Source of the DNA: Ohtaekwangia sp036503775 | GTDB taxonomy: Bacteria > Bacteroidota > Bacteroidia > Cytophagales > Cyclobacteriaceae | Length of the DNA stretch: 31,646 nt | Direction: 5' to 3' | Assembly (NCBI GenBank): GCA_036503775.1 | Contig: DASXWH010000258.1 | Span: 1 to 31,646, forward strand | In this document: positions 1-7,467 of the stretch, piece after piece | How positions within the stretch are numbered: the first letter of the stretch is position 1 | How the letters are laid out: the number at the start of each line of letters is the position of its first letter | Translations under genes and position numbers: made by a program | The notes under the pieces: model-generated | The model's database searches: none | Told to the model about the DNA's origin: nothing | Seen by the model: the letters and a program-made list of their open reading frames with translations, nothing else

Positions 1-1545
1 GATACGTCTCCCGAACGGATGCAGGCCGTGCTCGAGAAAATGGAAGAACTCAATGCCTGGGATTACGAAGCCAAAGCGCATGAGATTATTGAGAAACTGG
101 GTGTTCCAGATTTCGATAAGAAATTCGGTGAGCTTTCCGGGGGACAGAAGAAACGCATTTTCCTGGCCCAGCTGTTACTGGTCGAACCAGACCTCATCAT
201 TATGGATGAGCCTACCAACCACCTGGATCTGTCTGCCATTGAATGGCTTGAAAATTATTTGTCGGGTGCGAACATTACCCTGATCATGGTAACCCACGAC
301 CGCTACTTCCTGGATAACGTAGCTACTGAAATTATTGAGATTGATCGCGGTCAGCTTTTTCGGTACAAAGGCAACTATGCATACTTTCTGGAAAAGAAAG
401 ATCAGCGTGAAGAGATACTGAAAGCTGAGGTATCCAAAGCAAAGAACCTGTTGAAGAAAGAGCTGGAGTGGATGAGACGACAGCCCAAAGCGCGAGGAAC
501 AAAAGCTAAATATCGCATTGAGGCATTCTACGAACTGCAGGAAAAAGCTTCGCAGGATCTTCGTAAGGAGAAACTTGAACTGGATATCAAGGAAGCCCGG
601 CAGGGAGGAAAAATTCTGGAGGTGGAGCATATCTCCAAGAAGTATGGTAATCTTCCTATCGTAACGGACTTCTCCTATGTGTTCAAAAAGAATGACCGTA
701 TTGGTGTGGTAGGAAAGAATGGCGTAGGAAAATCTACTTTCCTGGATATGTTGACCGGCAAACTTAAACCAGACTCCGGAGAGGTTATGCCTGGTGTTAC
801 AACGAAGTATGGATACTTTACCCAGGAAGCGATCACGCTTAATCCAAACAACCGTCTTATTGAAGAAGTGAAATCCATAGCAGAGTTTATCACATTGTCG
901 GATGGCTCCCAGGTTTCCGCATCCAAATTTCTGGATTCATTTTTATTTCCACCCGACAAGCAATACAACTTTATTAACAAGCTTAGCGGGGGAGAGAAGA
1001 AGCGATTACAATTGCTGAAGTTGCTGGTCACCAATCCGAATTTTCTTATTCTCGATGAACCTACCAATGATTTCGATATCGATACATTGAATGTGCTCGA
1101 AGACTTCCTGGATAAATTTACAGGTTGCCTGCTGCTGGTATCACACGATCGTTACTTTATGGATCACCTCGTGAATCAGCTTTTTGTTTTTGAAGGCGAT
1201 GGACATATACGTTTGTTCAATGGTAACTATTCAGACTACCGTGATTGGATAGAAGAGCAGGAAGCCGGTGGATCAAAAGATGAACCCGTTAAACCGATAG
1301 TGAAAGAGGAAAAACCAAAAGCAACCGAAGGCAAAAAGGCTTCATTCAAAGAAAAGCAGGAATTCGAAAAACTTCAATCTGAAATAGCTGAACTGGAAAA
1401 GAAAAAAGAAGAGATCACCCATCTCTTAAACCAGGGCACTACCGATCATAAACAACTTCAGCAATGGTCATTAGATATTCAAAATATCAATAGCACGTTG
1501 GAAGAGAAAACTATGCGGTGGTTGGAGCTGTCTGAAATTGTATAA
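1..1545 (+). CDS. ABC-F family ATPase, 5'-truncated by the window edge (Uup-like)
   Basis: The frame is open from base 1, so the true start lies upstream; roughly 100 N-terminal residues, including the first Walker A, are missing compared with the usual 620-640 aa. What remains is the end of ABC domain 1 (signature LSGGQKKR near base 133, Walker B LIIMDEPTNHLD near base 195), a basic helical linker rich in Lys/Arg (about 420-600), and a complete ABC domain 2 with Walker A GKNGVGKST near 712, LSGGEKKR near 985 and LILDEPTNDFD near 1045. No membrane segments are present, which is typical of ABC-F proteins that act on ribosomes. The last 90 or so residues are charged and coiled-coil-like, as in the Uup C-terminal domain, so Uup is the nearest label; other ABC-F subfamilies cannot be excluded. 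TAA stop at 1543. Confidence 0.93.
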   Translation, partial: DTSPERMQAVLEKMEELNAWDYEAKAHEIIEKLGVPDFDKKFGELSGGQKKRIFLAQLLLVEPDLIIMDEPTNHLDLSAIEWLENYLSGANITLIMVTHDRYFLDNVATEIIEIDRGQLFRYKGNYAYFLEKKDQREEILKAEVSKAKNLLKKELEWMRRQPKARGTKAKYRIEAFYELQEKASQDLRKEKLELDIKEARQGGKILEVEHISKKYGNLPIVTDFSYVFKKNDRIGVVGKNGVGKSTFLDMLTGKLKPDSGEVMPGVTTKYGYFTQEAITLNPNNRLIEEVKSIAEFITLSDGSQVSASKFLDSFLFPPDKQYNFINKLSGGEKKRLQLLKLLVTNPNFLILDEPTNDFDIDTLNVLEDFLDKFTGCLLLVSHDRYFMDHLVNQLFVFEGDGHIRLFNGNYSDYRDWIEEQEAGGSKDEPVKPIVKEEKPKATEGKKASFKEKQEFEKLQSEIAELEKKKEEITHLLNQGTTDHKQLQQWSLDIQNINSTLEEKTMRWLELSEIV

Positions 1546-1579
1546 AGATGAATACATAAAGGGTGCATAGGATAAATTC

Positions 1580-1620
1580 TTTGCGCACTTTGCGTTTGTA
1601 TTTCCTTTGCGCGCTTTGCG
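1580..1620. repeat. Degenerate tandem words with TTTGCG core
   Basis: The hexamer TTTGCG occurs four times, at 1580, 1589, 1606 and 1615 (spacings 9, 17, 9). It lies in the non-coding gap after the ABC-F gene and directly precedes the seven-base array at 1635. It does not form a convincing terminator. Confidence 0.6.
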
Positions 1621-1634
1621 TGACTGCATTTACA

Positions 1635-1704
1635 AATCGTAAATCGTACTTCGTACATCGTACCTTGGAAATCGTACCTCATACCTTATCCCTCGTAACC
1701 TCCC
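1635..1704. repeat. Seven-base-period degenerate tandem array, word AATCGTA
   Basis: Consecutive 7-mers from 1635 read AATCGTA, AATCGTA, CTTCGTA, CATCGTA, CCTTGGA, AATCGTA, CCTCATA, CCTTATC, CCTCGTA. The core TCGTA occurs at 1637, 1644, 1651, 1658, 1672 and 1693, every copy in the same phase of seven. The array fills most of the gap upstream of the membrane protein gene at 1740. Its reverse complement shares the 12-mer GATTTACGATTT with the array at 29686. Confidence 0.85.
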
Positions 1705-1739
1705 ATTCATTTCCCGCGTCCAAGGCCAAAGTATGACCT

Positions 1740-2240
1740 ATGACCTTTACTACGCGCAGGAAACTGGCAAACATCACGTTGTTCATGCTTACTTTAACCT
1801 CTCTGATCCTGTTGGGTGGAGGTAATTATGAAACCCTCAATATAACCCGTGTTATTGCCAGTGATCCACCGCGATCACTCGCCATGTTGCAGGGACCGTA
1901 TCGTTTCTTTCCCGTTCCATTCTGGGCACTCTTTCATCCACTCTCTATCTTATTTTTGATCTTGTCCCTGATCTTCAACTGGAACATATCGCTGTACCGG
2001 AGAAAGCTCTTGCTGATTGTGGCGGGCGCCATGCTTTTACTGACGCTTGCTACACAATTGTATTTCGCCCCGGAAACCGGAGTAATCGCCAATGCTCCTT
2101 ATTCAGATACAGTAGATGAAGTATTAAAGAGCCGGGCACAGCGCTGGGTGAATCTGAATTACATCCGTCTGGCTGTTGATTATGGTATTGCAGTAATCCT
2201 TCTGCTAGCCGTAAACCGGAATATTGTCTCTCCTGAATAG
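1740..2240 (+). CDS. Small integral membrane protein of unknown function
   Basis: This 166-aa protein has four predicted hydrophobic helices, at about residues 11-27, 59-81, 88-107 and 141-158, joined by short loops. The loop between helices 1 and 2 carries a conserved-looking stretch (residues 41-60, rich in Pro, Phe and Arg). The topology resembles DUF1772/anthrone-oxygenase-like small membrane proteins, but I see no diagnostic motif and make no functional claim. The ATG at 1740 is used because the nearby ATG at 1733 is in another frame. The gene stands between the ABC-F gene and the GMC dehydrogenase operon, on the same strand as both, with about 110 bp before the latter. Confidence 0.75.
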   Translation: MTFTTRRKLANITLFMLTLTSLILLGGGNYETLNITRVIASDPPRSLAMLQGPYRFFPVPFWALFHPLSILFLILSLIFNWNISLYRRKLLLIVAGAMLLLTLATQLYFAPETGVIANAPYSDTVDEVLKSRAQRWVNLNYIRLAVDYGIAVILLLAVNRNIVSPE

Positions 2241-2243
2241 GTG

Positions 2244-2262
2244 CCGGTTACCCGGAAACCGG
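2244..2262 (+). terminator. GC-rich hairpin after the membrane protein gene
   Basis: CCGGTT at 2244-2249 pairs with AACCGG at 2257-2262 just after the stop codon. A competing small hairpin ACCGG-AG-CCGGT overlaps its 3' arm. No T-tract follows, so a terminator role is only a guess. Confidence 0.25.
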
Positions 2263-2305
2263 AGCCGGTCAGGGTTATTCTGCCGTTGGTATAAATTACC
2301 TTATA

Positions 2306-2322
2306 AATCGATTGAATCGATT
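2306..2322. promoter_or_regulatory. Candidate operator: two AATCGATT palindromes
   Basis: AATCGATT occurs twice (2306-2313 and 2315-2322), separated by one G. Each copy is itself palindromic with a central CG, and the whole 17 bp is also symmetric. It abuts TAAATTTA (2322-2329), a one-mismatch match to the Bacteroidota -7 box TAnnTTTG, 27 bases before the GMC dehydrogenase start. A site overlapping the upstream edge of a -7 box would suit a repressor; a LacI-type regulator is plausible but unproven. Confidence 0.5.
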
Positions 2323-2348
2323 AAATTTAGGTAAACTATTGACCAGAC

Positions 2349-4043
2349 ATGAATCAGACCGCAGCGCAGAATACCTTTGACGCTATCGTAGTCGGCACGG
2401 GTATCAGTGGAGGATGGGCCGCTAAGGAACTCACAGAAAAAGGACTCAAAACATTAGTACTCGAACGGGGCAGAATGGTGAAACATCCGGATTACCCCAC
2501 CGCCACCAAAGATCCGTGGCAGCTTGAGAATGGAAACAAGCCCACACAGGAAGACCTTAAACAACAGGGCAAACAGGCCCGCACCAACTACACCATTCGG
2601 CAGGATACAAAGCATTGGTTCGTAAACGATCTTGAAAACCCATACACCGAAGTAAACCGGTTTGACTGGATGCGGGGTTATCACGTAGGTGGACGTTCTA
2701 TCATGTGGGGTCGTCACAGCTATCGCTGGAGTGATCTTGATTTTGAAGGCAATGTACGTGATGGTATCGCGGTAGACTGGCCGGTACGCTATGCGGATAT
2801 TGCTCCCTGGTATGACTATGTTGAAAAATATATAGGTGTAAGTGGGCAAAAAGAAGGACTCGATGTTTTACCCGATGGACATTTTCTTCCTCCGATGGAG
2901 TTGAATTGCGTTGAAGCTGTTCTTCGTGATTCTGTAAAAGAAAAATTGGGCTGGCCCATTACGATGGGACGTGTAGCACATGCTACAGCACCCCTTCCTC
3001 ACAGTCCTCAGCGCGGAACCTGCCAGTACAGAAATTTATGTAGTCGCGGTTGTCCTTATGGCGGTTATTTCAGCAGTGTATCATCCACATTGCCTGCAGC
3101 GGAAAAAACCGGGAACATGACGCTTCGCCCTAACTCTATTGTATATGAACTGATCTTTGATGAAAAGAAAGGCAAGGCTACCGGTGTTAAAGTGCTGGAT
3201 GCCGAGACGGGTGAGCAGGTGGAATTCTTTGCGAAAGTAATATTCCTCTGTGCGTCTACATTCGGTTCAACATTCATCATGATGAATTCCATATCAAACC
3301 GTTTCCCGAATGGATTTGGAAATGACAGCGGAGAACTCGGTCACAATATCATGGATCATCATCATAAAGCCGGTGCGCGTGCAAAGGTGGAAGGCTTTGA
3401 GGATAAATATTATTTCGGTCGCAAAGCTAACGGCTTTTACATCCCCCGGTTCAGAAATGTAGGCAAAGACAAACGCGATTACCTGCGTGGGTTCGGCTAT
3501 CAGGGAAATGCCAGTCGCGCAGACTGGGCAAGTCATGTTGCCGAGATGAGCATCGGTACAGCATTAAAAGAATCCATCGCTAAGCCAGGGCAGTGGAGTG
3601 TAGGGATGACAGGTTTCGGAGAGATACTTCCGTATCATGAAAACCATGTGAAGCTGAATAAAGAAGTAAAAGATAAACACGGCTTGCCTACGCTGACCTT
3701 TGACGCAGTACTTCGCGAGAATGAATTCAAAATGCGCAAAGACATGGCCAACGATGCAGCTGAAATGCTGGAGGCCGCAGGCTTCAAGAACATCAAAGCG
3801 TATGATGATGAAACGGCCATCGGGTTAGGTATTCACGAAATGGGAACTGCCCGTATGGGTAAAGATCCGAAGACATCGGTGCTTAACAAGTGGAATCAGG
3901 TGCATGCCTGCAAGAATGTATTTGTTACTGACGGATCATTCATGACATCGGCAGCCTGTGTGAATCCATCCCTGACATACATGGCATTTACTGCACGCGC
4001 AGTAGATTATGCTATAAAGGAATTGAACAAACAAAATATCTGA
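2349..4043 (+). CDS. GMC-family FAD-dependent dehydrogenase with Fe-S cysteine motif
   Basis: The protein has 564 aa, normal for the gluconate/sorbitol/glucose dehydrogenase large-subunit branch of the GMC family. The dinucleotide fold starts at once, with GxGxxG at residues 16-21 and an acidic strand end at Glu39. The C-terminal GMC domain has His496 (in IHEMGTARMG) and Asn539 (in NPSLT), the expected catalytic pair. Between them lies C-x5-C-x3-C (Cys225, Cys231, Cys235), the spacing of the 3Fe-4S ligands in bacterial FAD-glucose dehydrogenase, where the cluster passes electrons to a cytochrome. It has no signal peptide, which fits co-export by the Tat-signalled partner encoded 63 bp downstream. 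The substrate is probably a sugar or polyol but cannot be read from the sequence. No cytochrome gene is present nearby. Confidence 0.92.
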   Translation: MNQTAAQNTFDAIVVGTGISGGWAAKELTEKGLKTLVLERGRMVKHPDYPTATKDPWQLENGNKPTQEDLKQQGKQARTNYTIRQDTKHWFVNDLENPYTEVNRFDWMRGYHVGGRSIMWGRHSYRWSDLDFEGNVRDGIAVDWPVRYADIAPWYDYVEKYIGVSGQKEGLDVLPDGHFLPPMELNCVEAVLRDSVKEKLGWPITMGRVAHATAPLPHSPQRGTCQYRNLCSRGCPYGGYFSSVSSTLPAAEKTGNMTLRPNSIVYELIFDEKKGKATGVKVLDAETGEQVEFFAKVIFLCASTFGSTFIMMNSISNRFPNGFGNDSGELGHNIMDHHHKAGARAKVEGFEDKYYFGRKANGFYIPRFRNVGKDKRDYLRGFGYQGNASRADWASHVAEMSIGTALKESIAKPGQWSVGMTGFGEILPYHENHVKLNKEVKDKHGLPTLTFDAVLRENEFKMRKDMANDAAEMLEAAGFKNIKAYDDETAIGLGIHEMGTARMGKDPKTSVLNKWNQVHACKNVFVTDGSFMTSAACVNPSLTYMAFTARAVDYAIKELNKQNI

Positions 4044-4098
4044 TTGAAGATTGTAAGATTGAAAAATTAGAATCTTATAATCCTCCAATCTTTAATCG
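4042..4098. repeat. Seven-base-like word repeat with internal hairpin between the dehydrogenase genes
   Basis: GATTG recurs at 4042, 4049 and 4057, and its complement-like AATC at 4071, 4079, 4087 and 4094 (spacings 7 or 8). The two halves are inverted: GATTGTAAGATT at 4049-4060 pairs with AATCTTATAATC at 4071-4082 (one G-T), leaving a 10-nt loop. This fills nearly all of the gap within the operon and could form an mRNA hairpin between the cistrons. Confidence 0.65.
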
Positions 4099-4106
4099 TA
4101 TAATTT

Positions 4107-4691
4107 ATGGATAGAAGAGAAGCATTGAAGCGAACAGCGTGGATCATGGGTGGAGTTGTTTCTGCGCCTGCTATTATGGGAGTGCTGAAAGGCTGTGCAG
4201 CCAAACCTACGATAAACTGGAAACCGGTTTTCCTCGGGGAGAATCAGGCCAACATCGTCACCACGGTAGCCGAGATCATCATTCCGAAGACGGATACGCC
4301 CGGGGCAAAAGATGTAGGTGTTCCTTCTTTCATCGACCTGTTGTTGAAAGATTGTTATCCGAAGGAAGATCAGGATAGATTTCTTTCCGGGTTGAAGGCC
4401 TTCGATGAAGAGGCACAAAAAGAAAACGGTGATCCCTTCATTGAACTGGATCCGGAAACGCAGGCAGCCTTTGTAAAAAAGATACATGATGCAGCTGTAG
4501 CGGAAGAGAAAGGTGAGAACAAACCCGAGAAGCGTCCCTTTATTCTGATGATGAAAGAGCTTACCATGCTGGGATTCTTCACTTCTAAAGAAGGTGCTAC
4601 CCAGGTATTGCAATACGTGGCTGTGCCCGGAGAATATAAAGGTTGTATCCCCGTATCAGAAGCCGGTAATGGTAAGACCTGGGCTACCTGA
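4107..4691 (+). CDS. Gluconate 2-dehydrogenase subunit 3-family protein (small subunit)
   Basis: This 194-aa protein opens with a Tat-like signal: Arg-Arg at residues 3-4, then a hydrophobic stretch (about 12-26). Cys30 in LKGC could be a lipid attachment site, but the lipobox is imperfect. The body matches the gluconate 2-dehydrogenase subunit 3 family: TTVAEIIIPKTDTPGA (about 51-66) followed by VPSFIDLLLKDC is the hallmark start. In characterised relatives this small subunit carries the Tat signal and escorts the FAD large subunit to the periplasm. Its place immediately after the GMC gene, on the same strand, supports that role here. The ATG at 4107 is the only start that keeps the full signal. 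Confidence 0.88.
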   Translation: MDRREALKRTAWIMGGVVSAPAIMGVLKGCAAKPTINWKPVFLGENQANIVTTVAEIIIPKTDTPGAKDVGVPSFIDLLLKDCYPKEDQDRFLSGLKAFDEEAQKENGDPFIELDPETQAAFVKKIHDAAVAEEKGENKPEKRPFILMMKELTMLGFFTSKEGATQVLQYVAVPGEYKGCIPVSEAGNGKTWAT

Positions 4692-4704
4692 GTTGTTCTT
4701 TTAA

Positions 4705-4747
4705 TTCTGGAATTTGAAATCTGGAATCTGAAATTTTGAAACCTAAA
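4705..4747. repeat. Seven-base-period word repeat, ATCTGAA type
   Basis: Consecutive units read TTCTGGA, ATTTGAA, ATCTGGA, ATCTGAA, ATTTTGAA (8 bases) and ACCTAAA. It lies between the stop codon of the dehydrogenase small subunit and the terminator at 4761. Confidence 0.75.
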
Positions 4748-4760
4748 AATTGTTTAGTGT

Positions 4761-4791
4761 AAAGTCCTGGTAATCTATCAGGACTTTTTTT
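4761..4791 (+). terminator. Rho-independent terminator of the dehydrogenase operon
   Basis: AAAGTCCTG (4761-4769) pairs perfectly with CAGGACTTT (4779-4787), and the stem extends by a G-T and a T-A pair around a 5-nt loop. A run of seven T follows (4785-4791). The same GTCCTGG core recurs in the terminator at 8263. Confidence 0.88.
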
Positions 4792-4812
4792 GTGAACGGC
4801 CTCACCGGCATA

Positions 4813-4842
4813 TTGATTTTGTAAACTGAAATAGTAGATTTA
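4813..4842 (+). promoter_or_regulatory. Candidate Bacteroidota-type promoter for the TPR lipoprotein gene
   Basis: TTG at 4813-4815 is followed after exactly 19 bases by TAGATTTA (4835-4842), one mismatch from TAnnTTTG. It would give a leader of roughly 115 nt. Confidence 0.35.
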
Positions 4843-4962
4843 AGGTTTAAACCTGCATAAGGGTATCGTTGGACAGGCTGACATGAGCGTCAGATGTGGA
4901 GTAAGTAAGCAGGAACAATCCCGACACCAGTCGGTTGAACAATGAAGTTTATCCAATCATAA
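4843..4962 (+). promoter_or_regulatory. Leader region with palindrome, two hairpins and a six-codon minigene
   Basis: The region holds the palindrome AGGTTTAAACCT (4843-4854), hairpin CTGAC/GTCAG (4878-4882, 4889-4893), hairpin CCGAC/GTCGG with a 4-nt loop (4921-4925, 4930-4934), and ATG AAG TTT ATC CAA TCA TAA (4942-4962), which stops three bases before the TPR gene start. Together they resemble a structured 5' leader, but no known riboswitch or attenuator is recognised. Confidence 0.35.
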
Positions 4963-4965
4963 CAT

Positions 4966-6693
4966 ATGAAAGCAATATCGTTTCTTCTGGCGATGATCGT
5001 AGTGTTGACCGCCTGTAAGCAGGATGTGCCAACGTTTCAGGCGCCCTTATTAAAAAACATCGGTGATTACAGTGTGCCGGTCACTACGCAGTCAACATAC
5101 TCCCAGCAATTCTTCAATCAGGGAATTATCATGGCTAACAATTTTAATCATGCTGAAGCGGAGCGATCATTCCGCGAAGCGATTCGATTGGATTCAACCT
5201 TTGCAATGGGATACTGGGGCATTGCTTATGTACTGGGCCCTAATTTTAATTCAGGCGCTAACATGGGTACCATTGATGAGATCAGAAAAGCAGTAGCCCG
5301 GGCCGTTGATCTTGGCAAAAATGCATCTCCGTGGGAGCAGGCAGTCATCAGGGCTATTCAGGTAAAGTTTCCGGTGGATACAACGACTGCTGATGGCGAA
5401 GGCTTTGCCCGCTCGATGAAAGAAGCGTATGAAAAATTTCCCGACAATTCCTTTTTGGCCACACTTTATGCGGAAGCAGTGATGAATTTACATCCCTGGG
5501 ATTTTTATGAAGGAAGAGGAGGAGCACCCCGCCCGTGGACACCTGAGGTAGTGACGCTCCTGGAGAAAGTAATAGCTATTGATCCGAAGAATCCGTTAGC
5601 CAATCATCTTTATCTCCATGCCACAGAAGCAAGCGGCAATCTGGACAATGCATTGAAAGTGGCTGAACGCCTGAAGTCACTTGTGCCGGCTGCCGGGCAT
5701 CTGGTTCACATGCCATCACACATCTATATTAACACAGGTGATTATCATGAAGGATCCGTGGCCAACGAGAATGCCGTTATCGCTGATAGCGTCTACATAG
5801 CGGAATGCAAGGCGCAAGGCTACTATCCGCAGATGTATTATCCGCACAACTATCATTTCCTCGCGGCTACAGCTGCATTGGAAGGAAGGGGTGCACGCTC
5901 GATTGAAGCTGCCTACAAAACGGCAGGCCTGATTGATAAGGCATACTATCATGAGCCGGGATATGAAATGGTACAACACTACCTGACAATTCCTACACAC
6001 ATTCTGATCAAATTTGGTCAGTGGGAAAAGATCCTGGCATTGCCCAAACCAACGGATGACCTGATCTATCCAACAGCCATCTGGCATTATGCACGAGGCA
6101 TGGCTTATGTAAATTCAGGTAAGGCCGATGAAGCCCGTGAGGAGTTGAAGTTATTGAATGAACTCAGCCAGGATTCCACCATTGCAGAACAAATGAACTG
6201 GGGGATCAATAAAGTAACGGATGTCTGCAAAATTGCATCGGGGGTTCTGGATGCAGCACTGAAGGTACAGGATGGAAAAAACAAGGAAGCCATTCAGGTA
6301 TTGACGGCAGCGATCCTCATTGAAGATCAATTGAATTACAACGAGCCACCCGATTGGTTTTTCTCAGTCCGCCATACTTTGGGAAATCTATTGTTAAGTA
6401 CAGGCGATTTTGTACAGGCTGAAAAAATTTACAGAGAGGATTTACACAACTGGCCCAGAAATGGTTTCGCATTGAACGGACTGGCAGAAAGTCTGATTGG
6501 CCAGGACAAGACAACGGAAGCAGAGGAAGTGAAGAAGCAATTTCAGGAGGCATGGAAGCTTGCTGATACTGAACTAAAGGGATCTGTAATCGACCCAGCC
6601 AAAAGAAAAGACCTGACGCTGAAAGTCGATGATAAATCTCCAGGTGCACTGGTTTATTTAGCTGGAACATTTTGTAGTAGCATCAGGAAGTAG
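4966..6693 (+). CDS. Tetratricopeptide-repeat lipoprotein
   Basis: The 575-aa protein begins with a lipoprotein signal ending in LTAC, so Cys17 is the probable lipidated residue and the protein is likely anchored in the envelope. TPR-like helical pairs are visible at about residues 47-100 (AEAERSFREAIRLDSTFAMG), 190-235 (IDPKNPLANHLYLHATEAS), 370-400 (ARGMAYVNSGKADEAREELK) and 470-520 (LGNLLLSTGDFVQAEKIYRE). The centre has His/Tyr-rich segments (HLVHMPSHIYINTGDYHEGS and MYYPHNYHFLAA) not needed for a plain TPR, which may mark a ligand or metal site. TPR proteins usually bind partners; none is evident from the neighbours. It appears to be the first gene of a plus-strand series of secreted proteins. 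Confidence 0.85.
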   Translation: MKAISFLLAMIVVLTACKQDVPTFQAPLLKNIGDYSVPVTTQSTYSQQFFNQGIIMANNFNHAEAERSFREAIRLDSTFAMGYWGIAYVLGPNFNSGANMGTIDEIRKAVARAVDLGKNASPWEQAVIRAIQVKFPVDTTTADGEGFARSMKEAYEKFPDNSFLATLYAEAVMNLHPWDFYEGRGGAPRPWTPEVVTLLEKVIAIDPKNPLANHLYLHATEASGNLDNALKVAERLKSLVPAAGHLVHMPSHIYINTGDYHEGSVANENAVIADSVYIAECKAQGYYPQMYYPHNYHFLAATAALEGRGARSIEAAYKTAGLIDKAYYHEPGYEMVQHYLTIPTHILIKFGQWEKILALPKPTDDLIYPTAIWHYARGMAYVNSGKADEAREELKLLNELSQDSTIAEQMNWGINKVTDVCKIASGVLDAALKVQDGKNKEAIQVLTAAILIEDQLNYNEPPDWFFSVRHTLGNLLLSTGDFVQAEKIYREDLHNWPRNGFALNGLAESLIGQDKTTEAEEVKKQFQEAWKLADTELKGSVIDPAKRKDLTLKVDDKSPGALVYLAGTFCSSIRK

Positions 6694-6731
6694 GTTTTTA
6701 ATTCCGGAAAGGTGGTTATGATTTGCAGTTA

Positions 6732-7286
6732 ATGAACTTCTCTGAAGTGAAACTGATTTTTACGTTTTGCTTACTGATACCTGTTGTTGTGCAGGCGCAG
6801 TCCACAGATACAGTCAGGTGGACAACCATCACGCAGCCTGATTTTTCAATACAGTATCCATCCGATTGGGCATTGGACAACAGTGGAAAGATGTGTACAC
6901 AATATTTTTTCTTTTCACCTAAGGAGTCTGATACCGACTTGTTCCGTGACAATGTGAATCTGATGGTACAGGATTTAACTGGCTATAACATGGATCTCAA
7001 AGCGTTTGCAGCTCTTTCTGAAGATCAGATTAAGACCTTGATGATCAACGGGCAGATTCTCGAAAGTGGCCCGTTACAGTCGGGTAACATCACTTGTCAT
7101 CGCATTCTCTTCACGGGAGACCAGGGCACTTATCACCTGAAATTTGAACAGTATTACTTTGTCCGGGAAAATTTGGCTTATGTGCTGACGTTAACGTGCG
7201 AGATAGAGAAGTTCGAAAAATTCAAAAGCACAGGAGAACGAATATTGAATTCATTTTCATTGCAGGCAGAACCTGTCAAAGAATAA
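6732..7286 (+). CDS. Secreted protein of unknown function, PsbP/DUF1795-like
   Basis: The ATG at 6732 gives a 184-aa protein with a clean signal peptide (hydrophobic core about 8-22, cleavage after VQAQ or AQA). An in-frame TTG three codons earlier is less likely. The mature part begins with WTTITQPDFSIQYPSDWALD, the pattern of the PsbP/DUF1795 fold in which a short strand-rich domain follows a FSIQYPxxW-type motif. It ends with an EKFEKFKSTGERILNSF helix, also typical of that fold. Such proteins are often periplasmic or lipoproteins with unknown roles. It lies 38 bases after the TPR gene and may be co-transcribed with it. Confidence 0.75.
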   Translation: MNFSEVKLIFTFCLLIPVVVQAQSTDTVRWTTITQPDFSIQYPSDWALDNSGKMCTQYFFFSPKESDTDLFRDNVNLMVQDLTGYNMDLKAFAALSEDQIKTLMINGQILESGPLQSGNITCHRILFTGDQGTYHLKFEQYYFVRENLAYVLTLTCEIEKFEKFKSTGERILNSFSLQAEPVKE

Positions 7287-7385
7287 CCCCAGCGGATTCT
7301 CTAGTTAAATAAAATTTCTTGTCACTCCCGCAATCGAGTGAAGTAAAATAAACAATGATCGCTTCCGGTAAAAGTGTTCAGTTGC

Positions 7386-7416
7386 TTTGGCGCGATCTGG
7401 CTATTACATATATTCG
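7386..7416 (+). promoter_or_regulatory. Candidate promoter for the alpha/beta hydrolase gene
   Basis: TTTG (7386-7389), a 19-base spacer and TATATTCG (7409-7416, one mismatch from TAnnTTTG) match the Bacteroidota sigma-A pattern. The start point would fall near 7423, about 45 nt before the ATG at 7468. Confidence 0.5.
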
Positions 7417-7467
7417 GTCCGTTGCATCGATCGCAAAACAATTCCTTACCTAGAAACCGAAACCCCT

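Noticed and set aside
1479..1682. Minus-strand 67-codon ORF across the array at 1635
   Set aside because: Its codons come from the repeated words and the ABC-F gene end; no protein-like pattern.
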